Shown piece after piece: positions 39,001 through 55,739 of a DNA stretch of 64,000 bases. The stretch comes from Macrotrachela quadricornifera (taxonomy: Eukaryota; Rotifera; Eurotatoria; Philodinida; Philodinidae): contig JAJEKB010020002.1 of NCBI GenBank assembly GCA_022393335.1, positions 111,510 through 175,509 of the forward strand, in the 5' to 3' direction. The position numbers and the translations under genes are program-made. Within the stretch, counting starts at the first letter, position 1, and each line of letters opens with the position of its first letter. Below the pieces are notes generated by a model that searched no databases, was not told the DNA's origin, and worked only from the letters and a program-made list of their open reading frames with translations.

Positions 39001-41101
39001 ATGGATTTTTAGATGCCAATTTGCTCGAAACAACGCTGTCAAGCCATTCACATCAAAAGGCATCTTCATTATAATATAAATAAAATCTTTTATGGACTCT
39101 TTCACTATTGAATATATGAACTTTTATCTGATTCAAAGATATACGAGTTAAGCTATAAACAATTGATATTTGGAATAAAATAAGCTCGTACAGAAGAAAA
39201 CATTAACTACAAAGTATAGAAATCGTTAAAAAATAAAGTATATTTTAAACTCATAATATTCTGATATTACATGTTTGTCGTCTTGTGTTTTTTTCATGCA
39301 AAGAATACTGTTCCGTATAGCCATTTTTATGATTATTTTTTGTTTTGACAATTAAATAATGATTTAAAAAATATAAGGCACATATTTATATAGACTAAGA
39401 ATGTGCGAGACTGCTTTGTATTTAATGTTTTAAATTAGATAATGTCAATTATATACACGGCTGGTTTAATTCTCGATCCAGTGTAATTAGAAAATTTTTA
39501 GGAAAACAGCATATTGTCAATTAAAATTTGATACTGTCCATATTTTTATATGAGATATTTTATTAAAAATATTTAAATCAAATATGGAAACTGATAAAAG
39601 AATGTCAAGTGCATCCGAATCAGAGACGTACAGCGCGCGCGGACCTCCCAGCATTAATAATCATTTTATAATAAATTAAAATACTGCTTTTAATTTCTAA
39701 TACTGCTAATGCTTAAGTAAATTAATATTTCTGTTAGATGGTCGCACATAGTAGATGTTGTGGCATATTAAATCTTTTATAATAACCACAAGAGATGTAA
39801 ATAAATATATCGGGAAAATTTATTTGAATAATTGTCTTCTCAAATAAAATATAACTTGATAGTCGCATTGATTTCATTGTGGCGATTACGACATGCCTAT
39901 TTGTATTTTTAAAAGCTATTGAAAAAAGATTGCAACAATATCTCTAGTCCAAAATATCCACCATCTTTTTTATCGCTGTAATCTCATGTGTTGATCACTG
40001 ACTTGTCTCTAGTTTAAAGAAAAATACTAAATATCTCTCCATTAAAACTTGTTAGTGACTTTATAGAATCATAGTTATATATGTAAATATTAATCTAAAA
40101 GGCCATTACTTATATATTAGTTCAAGAACTTTTTCATGGAAACTGTGATACCGATACTGTACTTTTGGTTCCTCTTTGTCTAAATTGAGAGTAAATTTTT
40201 TGTAAAGATTTCATCAGGAATCTTTAAAAAAAAATGAACATCAAACGGTGAAGAGTAACAAAAACTAATTAAATCATTAAAAGTCATTCTTATATTAAAT
40301 CTATCTCTGAATTTAACGCAGTTCATCCGGAAGAATATTAATTTTTAAACTGATTCGAGACTACAATATGTATAAATCGAAGTATAAAATAAATTAACAC
40401 GGAAATTAGTAGCATATCAATGTGTATACATCTAGTTAAATCTTGTTAAATAGTACATCCTTTCATGACCTCTTCAATTTTATGTTATCGTTCATATTTA
40501 AGTGTTTAAAAATGACCCTTTATGTGTTGACTCGGCACAAAATAATTTAACTTGTTTGAACTTCATTCCTTTATATTAAATACAGATAAATCTCTTTGAT
40601 ATAATAAGTACTTGATAATTCACCATAGTTGAACTGTATAATAGAGTACAAGAAATAGTCATGTTTGAAGGTTCATATTAAAATGGGCTACTATCGAACG
40701 TTGACTCGAAGTGACATCTTTCGAAAACAAAAATGAGTTGCATATTTTTCAACACTAATATAAGTTCTATTGAATAAAATGTGAGTTCCTACTTATATAA
40801 TTAATAAAATTTTGTCATTCTATAATAATAGAATTACTTCAATGATCATAATTTGTCAATCATATTTCCAACCAATTGCGCAAGTATAAAACAGAATGAT
40901 TAAAGCACAGCACGAATAGTCGACTTTCTACTTTATTTGTTCTTAGTCTTTCGTATCACGTGTAATACACTGATTGTTTTTTTTTGCTTCAAATAGATAT
41001 TTTTTTTCATCGTATTCATATTGTCTATTCTTAGCGATACGAAATAATTAATCACTTCAATCGAAACATTATCTTTGTCGGCTTTTGCCGTTGGGAAAAT
41101 A
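36021..41101. other. Intergenic, no supported gene
   Basis: About 5 kb between two divergent genes, so it should hold both their promoters. Open frames such as 38402-38647 lack ATG starts and resemble nothing known. A small GC-richer patch at about 39609-39653 sits in a 31-codon frame starting at 39584. No repeats or RNAs were recognised. Confidence 0.45.
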
Positions 41102-44100
41102 ATGAATCTTGACGCTATATCCTTAGCACTTGCTCAAATATCATTTACGATCAAAACTTTAACAAGAAATAATTTCAAAAATTCTCTTGTTGAAATATCT
41201 AATGTAAATTTATATGAAATTTTTGTTTTTAAATTATATTTCTATTTTTCTTATTTTAGCTCATAAATGAATATGGATTTGAAGCTGAACGACATTTATA
41301 TCGAACTTTAATTACTTATCTTGATTTGCAATCAATTGAGGAGAATAGTTCATCGTCAAAACGTTCAGAAAATATTCATTTAAATTATTGGTTACAAGAA
41401 ATTCCATCTTTAATTTCTAAACCTAATTTTATAACATTGATTTGTTATGCTTTTGATACAGCTATAACACAAAAAGTAAAAATTAAATGATTAGCAAAAA
41501 ATAAAAAAAAAATTTTTTTTATTGCTTAGTCACTAAAACTTTCATCAACATCGAATGGATTTTTGACATCATTATACAAATTATTTAAATTAAATCAAGC
41601 ACAAGAACTTATTTTTACTTTTGCTTTTCAAAATTCAAGTCATGGTGAACTTCAAACATTAGCTCATAATCATATTCAACAATGTTTACCAGCATTTTTT
41701 CAAACAATAACTGAATCTAATGGTATATTTTGTAAAAATTATCTTGTAATTTTTCTTCTTTTTTTCCTTTTGAAGATAATGGTTTAAGAGAAACAGGTTT
41801 ACTGGATTTATCTATTGAAGTACTTCATTCACTTTTAATACAAATCCATCAATATATCTCAAATGATTCATCAATTATCAAACCTGAACAATATGAACAA
41901 TTGCTTAATTTATTAAGAAAAGGTTTAAATAATTATTTTCGAAAGATTTTATTCAATGAATATCGTTTTTTTTTAGAACATCCAAGTGAACAAATAGGCA
42001 ATAATGGTTCATTAATTCTTCTTCCTATACTTTATCCATTAAATACATCATCAAAAGATTATAATTTTACACAAATTTTGTCAGATTCTAGTAACCTCTC
42101 AACATCAGTAGTAAGAAAAATAAAAATTTATCTTTTTCAAAAAAAAAATCATTTCATATTTTATTTTAAAGTGGCAAATGGATGGAATGTTATCTGATGT
42201 TATACTTGAAATGGGTTATGATTTTACTGCATCAATTGAAGATTGTCGAAATGCTTTAGTCCATTTTGGCTTACAAGAATTAAAACCATCTACTATTGCA
42301 CGAATGCTTGCAGCTATGATTAAAACTCATTCAAATCTTAATGAAAATACTCGTATTTATGTATATATTAAAAGATATATGTACATTCGAAATTTATTCA
42401 TAAATATATATTTATATTTAGGATTCGAATGGTATTGAAATGATAACAAATAATGATAAAAATTCTCCACAAACATGGAATGTTGATACATTTGTAATTG
42501 CAATTAATGATTTGGTATAAAATCAAAAAAGAGAAAAAAGAACGAAGATAACAAACTTTACTGTTTTCTTTTATAGGTACCAACTGTAAATTGGAAAGAT
42601 GTTGTAAAAGAATTTGATCATCCAGGATTTTTAGTACGTGATCGACAAGCTCTTATATTACTAGTAACAGCATTACGTCGAGCATTACCAACAGAACAAT
42701 ATATTGATTTACTTTATGGACGATGGAATAATGTCGAAGGACAAGTTTGCAATAAATTCAATATTTTGTAAAATTTAAAAGATAAAATTATTTTTGTTTT
42801 CTGTTTTTAGTTATCATGGCTTGCTCAAGCTATACGTTATCCAGATGTATTCTGTTTTGGTGATCATCCAGCTCATCCAGTTTTAATTGATTGTCTTAAA
42901 CATCCACTTGATGATTCAAAAGAAACATGGACATGGTAAATAAGAAAGACGAAAAAAAAACTTTGATTTCTTTTTTCTTTTTTATTAATTAATTAGGCGT
43001 TCATTAAATTTAATTGAATGTTTATTACGTATTGCTGATACAGGATTATATCAAATTGTACTTGAAATATTTAAACATGGAATTCAACGTTCTGGTGAAT
43101 TGATTTTTTTGGGATTATTACAACTTCATGTAAGATTTTTTTCAAGAATAAAATAAAAATTTCAACAACGAATAGAAATATCACGATTATAGATTTTTGC
43201 TATTTTACACTTTATTCATCACTGTCTATCATACTGCATCCTTCTATATCTATCTTTAATTAATTTAAATAATTAACATATTTATATTGTAAATTTTTCT
43301 AAAATTTAGACTGTCTGGACTACATTAAAACAAGAATTATTACAAATAATAATCCTTACATTTCTTGCCAATAGTCCTAATGCAAATCCACTTCTTAATT
43401 ATATGTGGAATTCACAAGTAAAACAAAAAAAATGAATATATATGTAATAAAATTTTTGTTTTTATTTTTTCTCAAGCATCATACAACAGCATTACGTACA
43501 ACTCTATTAACTTCATTAGCTGATTGGTATAATCGATCAAATGATAATGAACAACAACAACGTCTTAGTCGTGTACTTGAAATTGTACAAGATTTAAAAG
43601 CTTTACCAATATTACTTCAAGCACAACCAATAACATTTATACTTGATTTAGCTTGTTTAGCATCACGACGTGGTTATTTAAAATTAGATAAATGGTTATC
43701 TGATAGATTACGTGAACATCAAGTAAAGAAAACAAAAAAAAAAATATTTCATAAATCTTATATTATTATGAATTTTTTTTGTTTTTCTAGGATTTATTTA
43801 TTCAAACAACCGTACAATATCTACGAAAAAAAGCTCCTCAATTATTACAAATACCATCAAAAGATGATAAATCAATAGCTAATATTGAAACAATAAATAT
43901 TCTTTTAACAGTTCTTCAAATAGCATTACCATCAATAACAAATTCTGAATTATATCAAGAAATTCAAACAATGATATCAACAGCAAAAATTTTTAATAAT
44001 TTATCTTCAACAAGATCTGAAACATTTCATAATACATTAACACGTCCTTTTGCACCATCACCAACTAATGGTCTTTCATTACCAACTCAAATTCGTTCCT

Positions 44101-47100
44101 TACAAAGTAATATATTTTTTCTCAAGTGTCGCTTTTTTACATGGTGTAAAGCATCATTCATAGTAGAGGATATATACATCGATAGAAATAAAAGCTAGTA
44201 GAAGAACGAGAATAAAATAACGCGGTCGAGAGAAAGAAAAAGAAAAGAAAAGAAAAGAAAAAATAGAGATTCGTCTAAACATCTACCATGATAAAATAGC
44301 ATTTTTTTTTGACAAAGCCATGCGATAGTGTCTTATTTAATCATCATTATCGAGGATTTTACATATATATTTGACGATGGTATATTAAAGAAAAGAAAAT
44401 TTTTTATAAAAAATAATAATGAATCAAAGTGAAAAAGAAACAAAATTTTTTTTTTTCTTTTATTTTTCTTCTATATCTATTTTTAAGGTTCAAGTAATAC
44501 TGATTCATCAGTAATGAATGAAATATCTGATGTTGATGTTTATTTTAAACGTTTATATTCTAAAACATCAAATCCACCACCAATATCAGTCGATGAATTT
44601 ATTGATATAATGACAAAATGTAAAGATTCAATTATACCAAAAGAACGAGTAAGAATAAAAACAAAATATTTATTTAAATAAAATAAAGGAAAACAAAAAA
44701 AAAAAAAAAACGTTTGTTTTTTAAAGGATGTTTTTCAAAATGGAATAAAAAATTTATTTGAAGAATATAGATTTTATCCACAATATCCTGAAAGAGAATT
44801 ACTATTAACAGCACAATTATTTGGTGGTCTTTTTGAACGTGGTTTATTACAAAATCAAGCTTTAATTGCAGCACTTCGTGTTATTCTTGAAGGTTTAAAA
44901 AAACCAATTGCAAGTAATCTTTGGAATTTTGCTGTTACAGCACTTGATCGATGTAAAACAAGGTGAGATTTTTATTTTATTTTTTATAAAAAATAAATAA
45001 TTCAGTTTTTTTAGTTTATCATATGATTAAGATCTTATTAGATTCTTTTATTTCAGACATGAGTTTTTACCATAGACAAATTTAAAAATTTCCATTGCTA
45101 GCAACATCTTCAGAGATGTATGCGATTGAGATCCCACTAGATTTATTGAAAAACAAAGATGTGGGTACCAAGACTAAAAGAAACTCAGGAGGGGACATAG
45201 CTAAGAATAGGACTCAGTGAAATTAGGAAAATACTATCTGATCGGTTCTCAACAAAGTAATAGAAATCTTGTTTGGGTAGATATGAAATCAATATAAATT
45301 TCATATGAATTTATTTCCTTTCTTCTCATATTCAACATTAATTATTATTAATTCTATAAAATAGATTATATACCTATCAATCCTAATTAAAATCTCCATA
45401 GGTAATATATTTAGTATAAAACTAACATACCACTTAGAATAATTTATTAAAATTATCGATAAAAATATTTTCTTTATTTTAGAATTCGTGAACAACCACC
45501 TTTATTTCAAGCATTACGAACTTTACCAACATATTCAGATATTCCATCTGCAATTCGTGATTATCTTGAATATAATTCTAAACCAGCAATAACTCAAACA
45601 TTTGAATCATTACGTACATTAACACCTACATCAAATTTAACACCACAACCAGTAACAACTAGTCCACATTCACATATTTTTTCAAGAATGAATAGTGTAC
45701 CATCACTTTCAAATAATCCCCAACAATTCGTGAAAGAAAATTCTTCACAAAAAGGCGTATGTTTAATAAAAAAACAGAAAAAAAAAATATTTTGTTTTTT
45801 TAGCCATCATTAACACAAAATGCAAATATTCGAACATTAATTAATGATCCAAGTTATAATCTTGTTCGAATAAAACAACCACCTGAACAAATTAATGATA
45901 AAATTGCATTTACATTTAATAATCTATCACATTCAAATCTTTCTCAAAAGGTTTTTAATCAAACAAAAAAAAAGACAAAATATATTTTTTTTTGTTTTAA
46001 ATTTTAGGCACAAGAATTAAAAGAAGCATTAGATAATGATGAACAATTATGGAAATGGGTTGCACAATATTTAGTTATTAAACGTGTTTCATTAGAACCT
46101 AATTTTCATTCATTATATGCTGGATTTCTTAATGTACTTAATATAAATATTCTATTCGATACAGTTTTAACTGAAACACATCGAAATATAAAAGTATTAA
46201 TAAAATAAAAAAAATAATTTTTTTTTTTAATTAAAAACATTTTTTATTTACTTCTTTAGATTCTTTTATTAAGTGATAAACAAATAAATAATATTCCTGA
46301 TCGTTCATTATTAAAAAATCTTGGTCATTGGCTTGGAATAATAACGATTGGAAGAAATAAACCAATACTTGCAACGGTTTATACAAAAAAATTCAAATAT
46401 TTTATTTTTCAAATTTTTTTTATTTATTTAGGATTTAGAAATAAAATCAATAATTATTGAAGCATATCATATGGGTCCACAAGAATTATTATATATTATA
46501 CCATTTGTTGCAAAAATTTTAGAATCATGTGCAAAAAGCAAAGTAAAACAAATAGTGAAAATTATATATAAAAATTTTATTTCTTTTTTTTTTTTAATTA
46601 AATAGATTTTTCAACAACCAAATCCATGGTTAATGGGTATTATGTCAATACTTGCTGAAATGCATGGAACACAAGATTTTAAATTAAATCTAAAATTTGA
46701 AATTGAAGTTCTTTGTAAACAATTAGAAATTCAATTAAACGTAAGTTATTTATATCAATAAATAGTAAGAGATTAACATTTCAAATATTATTCGAAAATA
46801 GAATCTATTAAATCTGAGCTCAATATTTGATAAAAAATTTTTAATTCACTATAGATTTGTAATTATGAATATTATTCTATGCTATAAATTAATAATAAAA
46901 ACTTTCTAAATTGTATATCCTTTTATTTTTATTAGGAGCTACCAATTCATCATATATTACTTAATAAAGATTATTTTGATAAAATTGAAAAACAATTATC
47001 AAATTCTACTCCTCAAATTGCATCCATACCTCCTATAAATGCATTATCTCAACCATCATCAGCATTAGCATCATCATTAACAACAACAACAGTAACAACA

Positions 47101-50100
47101 GCAACAACACCAACAGCAGCAGCAACAACAACAACAACAACAACAGCAGTCATTGCTCCTGAACCTCAATATAGATTATCAGATTTTAAACCATCTACAT
47201 TTCAATCATTAAATTCAATGCTTAAACTTAATCCAAATATAGCACTTTTTCGAATTCATCCACAGCTTAAAACTCATATACATTCTCCAATTGAACAAGC
47301 AATTAATGAAAGTTTTCAAACAGTTCAACGTTCACTTAAAGTTTCAACAACAGCTGCTGAAACAATTGTACGAAAAGATTTTCTTTTAAATCCTGATGAA
47401 CAACAATTACGTACATCAGCACGTAATATGGTTGCTTATTTATCAAGTGGTCTTGTTCTTATAACTGCCCGTCCAGCATTACAAGAACAAATTCAATCAT
47501 ATATTAAATCTCATTTTTATACTGTACTTAATATATCTCCAACATCAACAATGAATCAAAATGATCAAACAACAAATGATATGATTCAACAAGCTGCAAA
47601 TGAGATAGCAACAACAAATATTGAATTATGTTGTTGTCTTTTACAACGTATAACAATAAGTCGTGCTATACAATTAATTGATCAACGTTTAGCAACTGAT
47701 ATTGAATTACGACAACGTTGTAGAAATGAAGGACGACAATTAAATATTTCAAATAATATTAATGAAGATAAATTACCTGAACAAATTCGTTTACAATATG
47801 GACCATTTTCATCACATCAATTAGCTATTTATGAAGATTTTGTTCATTTTATTCCAGGTTTTAAACCAAATGATAATGAAAAACGTGATTTAGTTACGGT
47901 AAGAATTTTTATGTAAAGAAATGAAAAGATTTTCAGATTATTAATTATTTGCTATTTATTTGCTCGGAAGTTTTCAAATAATAGACATTCTTGTTAGTCA
48001 TGATATTACACTTTCAGATTGTAAGAGACCTTGAAGAAGTTATGATTGGATAGTCAGTATCCAGAAAAATGCTTTTTAACTCCAATCCTATACATAAGAG
48101 AGAGTCCAGGGAGATATGAAAAACTTAAAAAATAAAGTTCTCTTAGACCGTCTGTCTAAAATTATAGGAATTTCACTGAAATTTTAACCTATAACACGAA
48201 ATATACTAACAGATCGAATGACAGTATTTCGTTGTACGATTCTACTTACAGATAAGTTTGTTTTGTGAGTAGAAGAATATTCTGAAAATTTTAACTCAAT
48301 AGAGCGTGTTTTTTTCTTGAACATAGATTCTAAACTAAAAACCAAAATCAATTAAACAATAGTTATTAAAATATATACATAAATAGTTAAATAAACATGT
48401 ATTAATTTATTTAGATGGATGAAAGTGTTCCATCAGTATGGGATCGTTTAATATCTGAAATTGATCAAACAATTCAAAGTCAACCAAGTCAATTATTTAC
48501 AACAGCATATCAACGTTTATTAGAAAGTGTTAATTTACTTCGATCAAATTTACAAAATCAAACATCAACAAATACATCTCAAGTAACATTAACAAATCTA
48601 TTAAATATAATTCTTTATAATTTTCTTGAACATTATACAATTCAAACACAAATGCAAGATAATGGAAATAGTGATCGTTTTAAACAAATTCATATGAATG
48701 TTTTAAAATTACTTGTTGAAATACGTTTACCATTATCAGTTATAAATAAACAATTAACTAAATCATGGTTAGAATGTCCAAATGATCTTAAATATAATAT
48801 ATTATCTGTACATCATTTAATACGTAATCGTTTACTTGATATACGACAAATTGATGCACAATTATCACAATTAATTGATTCAGGAAATAATTCTGCATTA
48901 CATTTTGCTGTTAATTTTCTTCGAACTTGTATTATTGAACAACCATGTTGTTCAGATAATGATATACCATTAATACTTGATTCACTTCATCGTATATCAT
49001 TAATTGGTAAACAACCAGCTGAAGCTGTTCGAGATTTACTTGAAATAATACGTTTAAATTATATATCATTAACTGATACAAATGAAAATAAAATTGATAA
49101 ATTAGCTATTTTATCATTATCAGTTATAAATAATGGAATTAAATATTTATCTATTGATGATATTGAAACAGCAACAATTGTTACTAAAGCTAAACTTATT
49201 TTGAATGAATGGGTTGCTTTAACAATGACACAACCAAATAGAGTTACTCAACAACAAACTTTTCCAGAATTTTTTAATCAGGTTTGTAAATCTATATTAA
49301 TTAGATTCATACTAAAGACTATAGTGAATTGAACGATAATAAAAGATGGAGCTCATATTTTTCGAATATGGTATTATTAGTTAACAAAAAAAAAACATCC
49401 TGATCTTTGAGAAATATTAACGAATGAGCCATAAAGAATAATCCTCTTGATATTTTGCATTTTTCTCACCTATAATTTAGGTTAGAAAAAAATATGATTA
49501 TAAATATTAATTAATAATTTTTTTATTTTATTTTATTTAGATGACACTTCAGGGAATATTTCGTTCAGATGATACAATAGCAAAATTTCTTCGTACAACA
49601 ATTCAATTATGTGTTAATAATGTATATGATGTGGTTCGACAAAATTTATCATCAAATCAACAACAACAACCACAATATGTTCGTTGTCATCAAGGAATTG
49701 ATTCATTATGTAGATTTTTATATTTATTAACAATTCATACATCTGATAATAATAATTATGGTGCACGTATACATTTAATTAATTGTATATTAGGTTTATT
49801 AGCTGCACTTTGCTTTTTGGATCATGAAGAACATGGTGATCAATTTCATCCATTAGCTTATCAAAGAATTATATTAAATTTATTTCAAGAATCAACAAAT
49901 AATGTTGTATTAAATACATCAAAGTAATATAAAAATTATTCTTTTTTTTTATAATTTCTCGTTTTTTTTTCTAAATTCTAGTTCAATATCTAATGTTGAA
50001 AATGCTTCATCAAATGATCAGGTTATGTATTATATTTATTTAGCATTTACAAATTGTTTACATCTTTTACGTCCACAACGTGTAACTGGTTTTGCATTTG

Positions 50101-51364
50101 CTTGGCTTGAAATAGTTGCACATCGAACATTTATGTCACGTTATTTATTATCAAGTGGAAGATATTTTCGTCAAATACAAAATATGTATTCATTATTACT
50201 TGTTGATGCATTACGTCTTGTTGCACCATTTATACGTTCCGGTGAAAATACTCAATCATTTCAAGTTTATTATAAAGGTATATTAAAAACTTTTATGTTA
50301 TTATTACATGATTTTCCTGAATTTTTATGTGAACATTATTATGAATTTTGTGATACATTACCATTAATATCTCATCAATTACGTAATATAATATTATCAT
50401 CATTTCCAAAACAAATACGTTGTCCAGATCCATTTAAAGTTAATATTAAAATTGATATGCTTAATGATATATCAACAACACCAATGATATCATATAATTA
50501 TTCATTAAATATTCAACCATCAAAATTTAAAACAAATCTTGATTCATATTTACGTACACGTTCACCAGTTACATTCTTATCAGAATTACGTTCATATTTA
50601 CAACAAGGTTCAGATATTGGTTCACATTATAATATAAGAATGTTAAATGCACTTGTTTTATATGTTGCTACACAAGCATTATCAACAATAAATAATAAAC
50701 AACCATTAATGTCAAATATAACACATACAGCACATATGGATATATTTCAAAATTTAGCTGTTGATTTAGATACGGAAGGACGATATTTATTTTTAAATGC
50801 TATGGCTAATCATTTAAGATATCCAAATACACATACACATTATTTTAGTTATACAATTTTATATTTATTTGCTGAAGCAAATTCAGAAGCTTTACAAGAA
50901 CAAATTGTTCGGTAGATAAATAAAAAATTCTATAATTAAATTTTTTGTTTTTTTCAAAAAACGTTTTTTTAGAGTTTTACTTGAACGGCTTGTAGCAAAT
51001 CGTCCACATCCATGGGGATTATTAGTTACATTTTTAGAACTAGTACGAAATCCAAATTTAAAATTATGGTCAAGAGAATTTATGAGTATTTCACCAGATG
51101 TTAAACGGTAAGATATAAATATCTTCTAGTTTTAATTTCTTTAATGTTCTAAAAAATTCATTTATGAATCTTGATAAAATGATATTTTCATACTGAAATA
51201 TTTAGTTTAAAAATAAAAAGAAATCAAGAAAACGCTTATCCATTGAGTAAAATGTAATGAAGTTTTAATATTGTTTTAGCTTATTATCGACATTAACTCA
51301 TGGCTTTCCACAATTTCCAACATCACCAATGTCTGCACAACAACCAGCTATTGTTAAACCCTAG
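41102..51364 (+). CDS. CNOT1: CNOT1, scaffold subunit of the CCR4-NOT deadenylase complex
   Basis: 26 coding exons join in frame to 2317 residues (human CNOT1 is about 2376). Exon starts include 41102, 41260, 41530, 42172, 42811, 43477, 44727, 46008, 46936 (963 nt), 48415 (867 nt), 49541, 49982 (930 nt) and 51280. The start [15 protein letters not shown] matches the conserved N-terminus. Order: N-terminal HEAT-like repeats; exon 43477 with [11 protein letters not shown] and [13 protein letters not shown]; the MIF4G region that binds the CAF1 deadenylase (about 966-1197: [60 protein letters not shown]); the CAF40-binding domain in exon 46936; and the C-terminal NOT1 superhelical domain that docks NOT2/NOT3 ([29 protein letters not shown]-like [18 protein letters not shown]). 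It acts mainly in the cytoplasm in mRNA deadenylation and decay. Most introns are under 100 nt; those after 44106, 44962 and 47898 are 380-520 nt. Confidence 0.95.
44230..44265 (+). repeat. (GAAAA)n microsatellite in a CNOT1 intron
   Basis: Purine-only run of roughly six GAAAA units within the 381-nt intron between exons ending 44106 and starting 44488. Confidence 0.8.
47075..47153 (+). repeat. ACA/GCA trinucleotide tract coding a Thr/Ala-rich linker in CNOT1
   Basis: In-frame run of ACA and GCA codons giving a Thr-rich stretch (about 30 residues) at the start of exon 46936-47898, between the MIF4G and CAF40-binding domains. The location in a linker and the repeat nature suggest an unstructured, length-variable segment. 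Confidence 0.85.
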
Positions 51365-51368
51365 GAAA

Positions 51369-51374
51369 AATAAA
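51369..51374 (+). promoter_or_regulatory. Candidate polyadenylation signal of CNOT1
   Basis: AATAAA begins five bases after the TAG stop. This would give a very short 3' UTR; other AATAAA copies lie further downstream, so the used site is uncertain. Confidence 0.35.
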
Positions 51375-52610
51375 CATATATATTCTTTTTCTTCTTAATT
51401 TATATAACTTGTATAATTATTAAACTTAAATCAATATCATATCAGAGGCAAAACAAAACAATATTTTGATCTAAGTGAATTATTCTCATATATTTCCCTG
51501 TTTACTTGTTGTTTTTCTTATATATTCATTCTTATTATTCTAGACAAAAATTTTTTTTTTGACTATTATTTATATAAAAAAAACAGAATCAATCTCTTTC
51601 TTGAGCATGAAATATTGTATTTCATTGTTCGTTATTTATTTATTTATTTTTCTATTGAATACGCCTAACGTTGTGAATAAACGAAGATAATAGGATGTTT
51701 TTTTTTTCTTTCTTGATAAATGTTCGGTGTATTCAATAAGAAAAATCTTTGCTATTGTTTATATTTCACTTCAAGTTCTTTTGTTCTTTCTTTTTTTTTG
51801 TTGTACGTGTGTGTATGGTCTTTTTTTTGGAGAAAAAATAACAAAACTGAAAACAACAAGATTATGTGATGTATATTGGCTTAATAAATTCTTTTTTTTA
51901 CTAATGAAAAGAAAGTTTCGAAAGTTATTTTATGTAGATATGTAAGCTGTTAACTATGACTAGCTTAATTTCGATATGAAGGTAGATAGTTTATTTATTA
52001 GCATCCACATTTTTATAAATATCGAACATAGAGATGTACCATGTCCATATAGTTTAGACTCAATCTGTGCCTAGCAAAGATATCCATCGTGGCTGAAAAA
52101 TGTTTCGAATTTGACTATTGCGACTGTATTAGACTAGAGATATTGCTAGTGGTCTATCAAATGCATTCAATTTCAAGTTGTTTTATTTGTAAATATTGAA
52201 ATTCTATTAAATTTATACAGTTAAATCAAATGGAGCAACAAAAAAAAATAGAAACATTTGTACAATAAATTTTTCGACTGTTATATAAACTTGTAAGATA
52301 ACAATAATTTATCATTATTTATAAGACTATTTAGACAATCAAGATGATTCGTTACCGATAGCTGCTGACATCTACAAATTGTATGATATTTTTGGCTTAT
52401 TATTATTATTTGTCGAATAGTAAGTAAATGAAATGTACTGAAAATAAATAAAGAAAATAATTTCAGAGTTAATATTAATATGCTATGAGTAAGAATAATT
52501 TTTATATACTTTTCATCTTATTTTCATATTTTATTAATATAAATGAATATTGAAAAGTTTTTTTTTATAGATTTTTATTTAAAATAAAAAGTAAAAATTT
52601 TTCTTTATAT

Positions 52611-54824
<2,214 letters not shown>

Positions 54825-55004
54825 TCAAAATCTTTTCTTTTTTCTTTTTTCTTAAGAACAATTTATTTGCAGTCGGACTGTTTGTTATTATATAAAGAAA
54901 CAAAAAAAAATAAATAAATAAATCAAGAAACATTAATAGTTTATTTAAAAGAAATCATTTCATTTTTCTTTTTCGGAAGAAGATATTATCGAAACTACTT
55001 AGGA

Positions 55005-55625
55005 CATACCAATTTTTATTAGAAGCTAGCTGGCACCATTAGATTATAATGGCTACAATATTTTTGCATTTCACTTTATACCTTGTGTTAAAAGAAAACA
55101 AAATATTCAATCACAAGATGCAGCGTGAAATGCTCTACGATTTCTGAAAAACCACTAGTTTTATAGTTATACTTTTTATTTTCAACATGGATAAGACTTT
55201 GAGCGAGAAAATTTCAACGTTACGAAAACGAGATGATTTTTAGTAAAAGAATAATTCGTTTTCTTTCTTATCTCATGTTTTTATTATGTGATATGCTTTA
55301 TTAGAAAAGACGAAAAATATACTATAAAGTGCGGTGTGAAAAGCTTGAAAATTTACAAAGATAAGATGGAAAAAAATTTCATTTTTACAACGTTAAAATT
55401 TGGTCGATTAAAGTTATACACGTGTTGAAAATAAAAAGTGTAATTATAAAATAAGCACTCCTTTATAAATTGTAGAGATTTTTATATTGCATCTTCTGCT
55501 TGAATATTCTGATACCATGTATTAAGTTATATTAAAATGAAATGCAAAAGTGCGCCATTTTTTTTTCTGCTCTTCCTGTTATGATTTAATGATATCAGCT
55601 AGTTTTCAATAAAAAACAATTCTCA
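55005..55625. mobile_element. Foldback element with arms of about 250-300 bp
   Basis: The left arm (TTTTTATTAGAAGCTAGCTG, GCATTTCACTTTATA, ATGCAGCGTGAAATGCTCTA, ATAGTTATACTTTTTATTTT) is repeated inverted on the right, ending AGCTAGTTTTCAATAAAAAA. The centre is near 55310. Arms are visibly diverged. Shared words link it to the elements at 17.0, 21.5 and 30.0 kb. It lies in the 0.9-kb gap between the convergent PSMC5 and fucosyltransferase genes. Confidence 0.65.
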
Positions 55626-55739
55626 TCAAAATTTTACTATTATTCAATTATTTAAATAGTGATCAAATAATATATAAAGGAAGAGCAAACAATGCTCCAC
55701 CTGTTCATAAAAATCTATATGAAATTAAGATATATTAAA

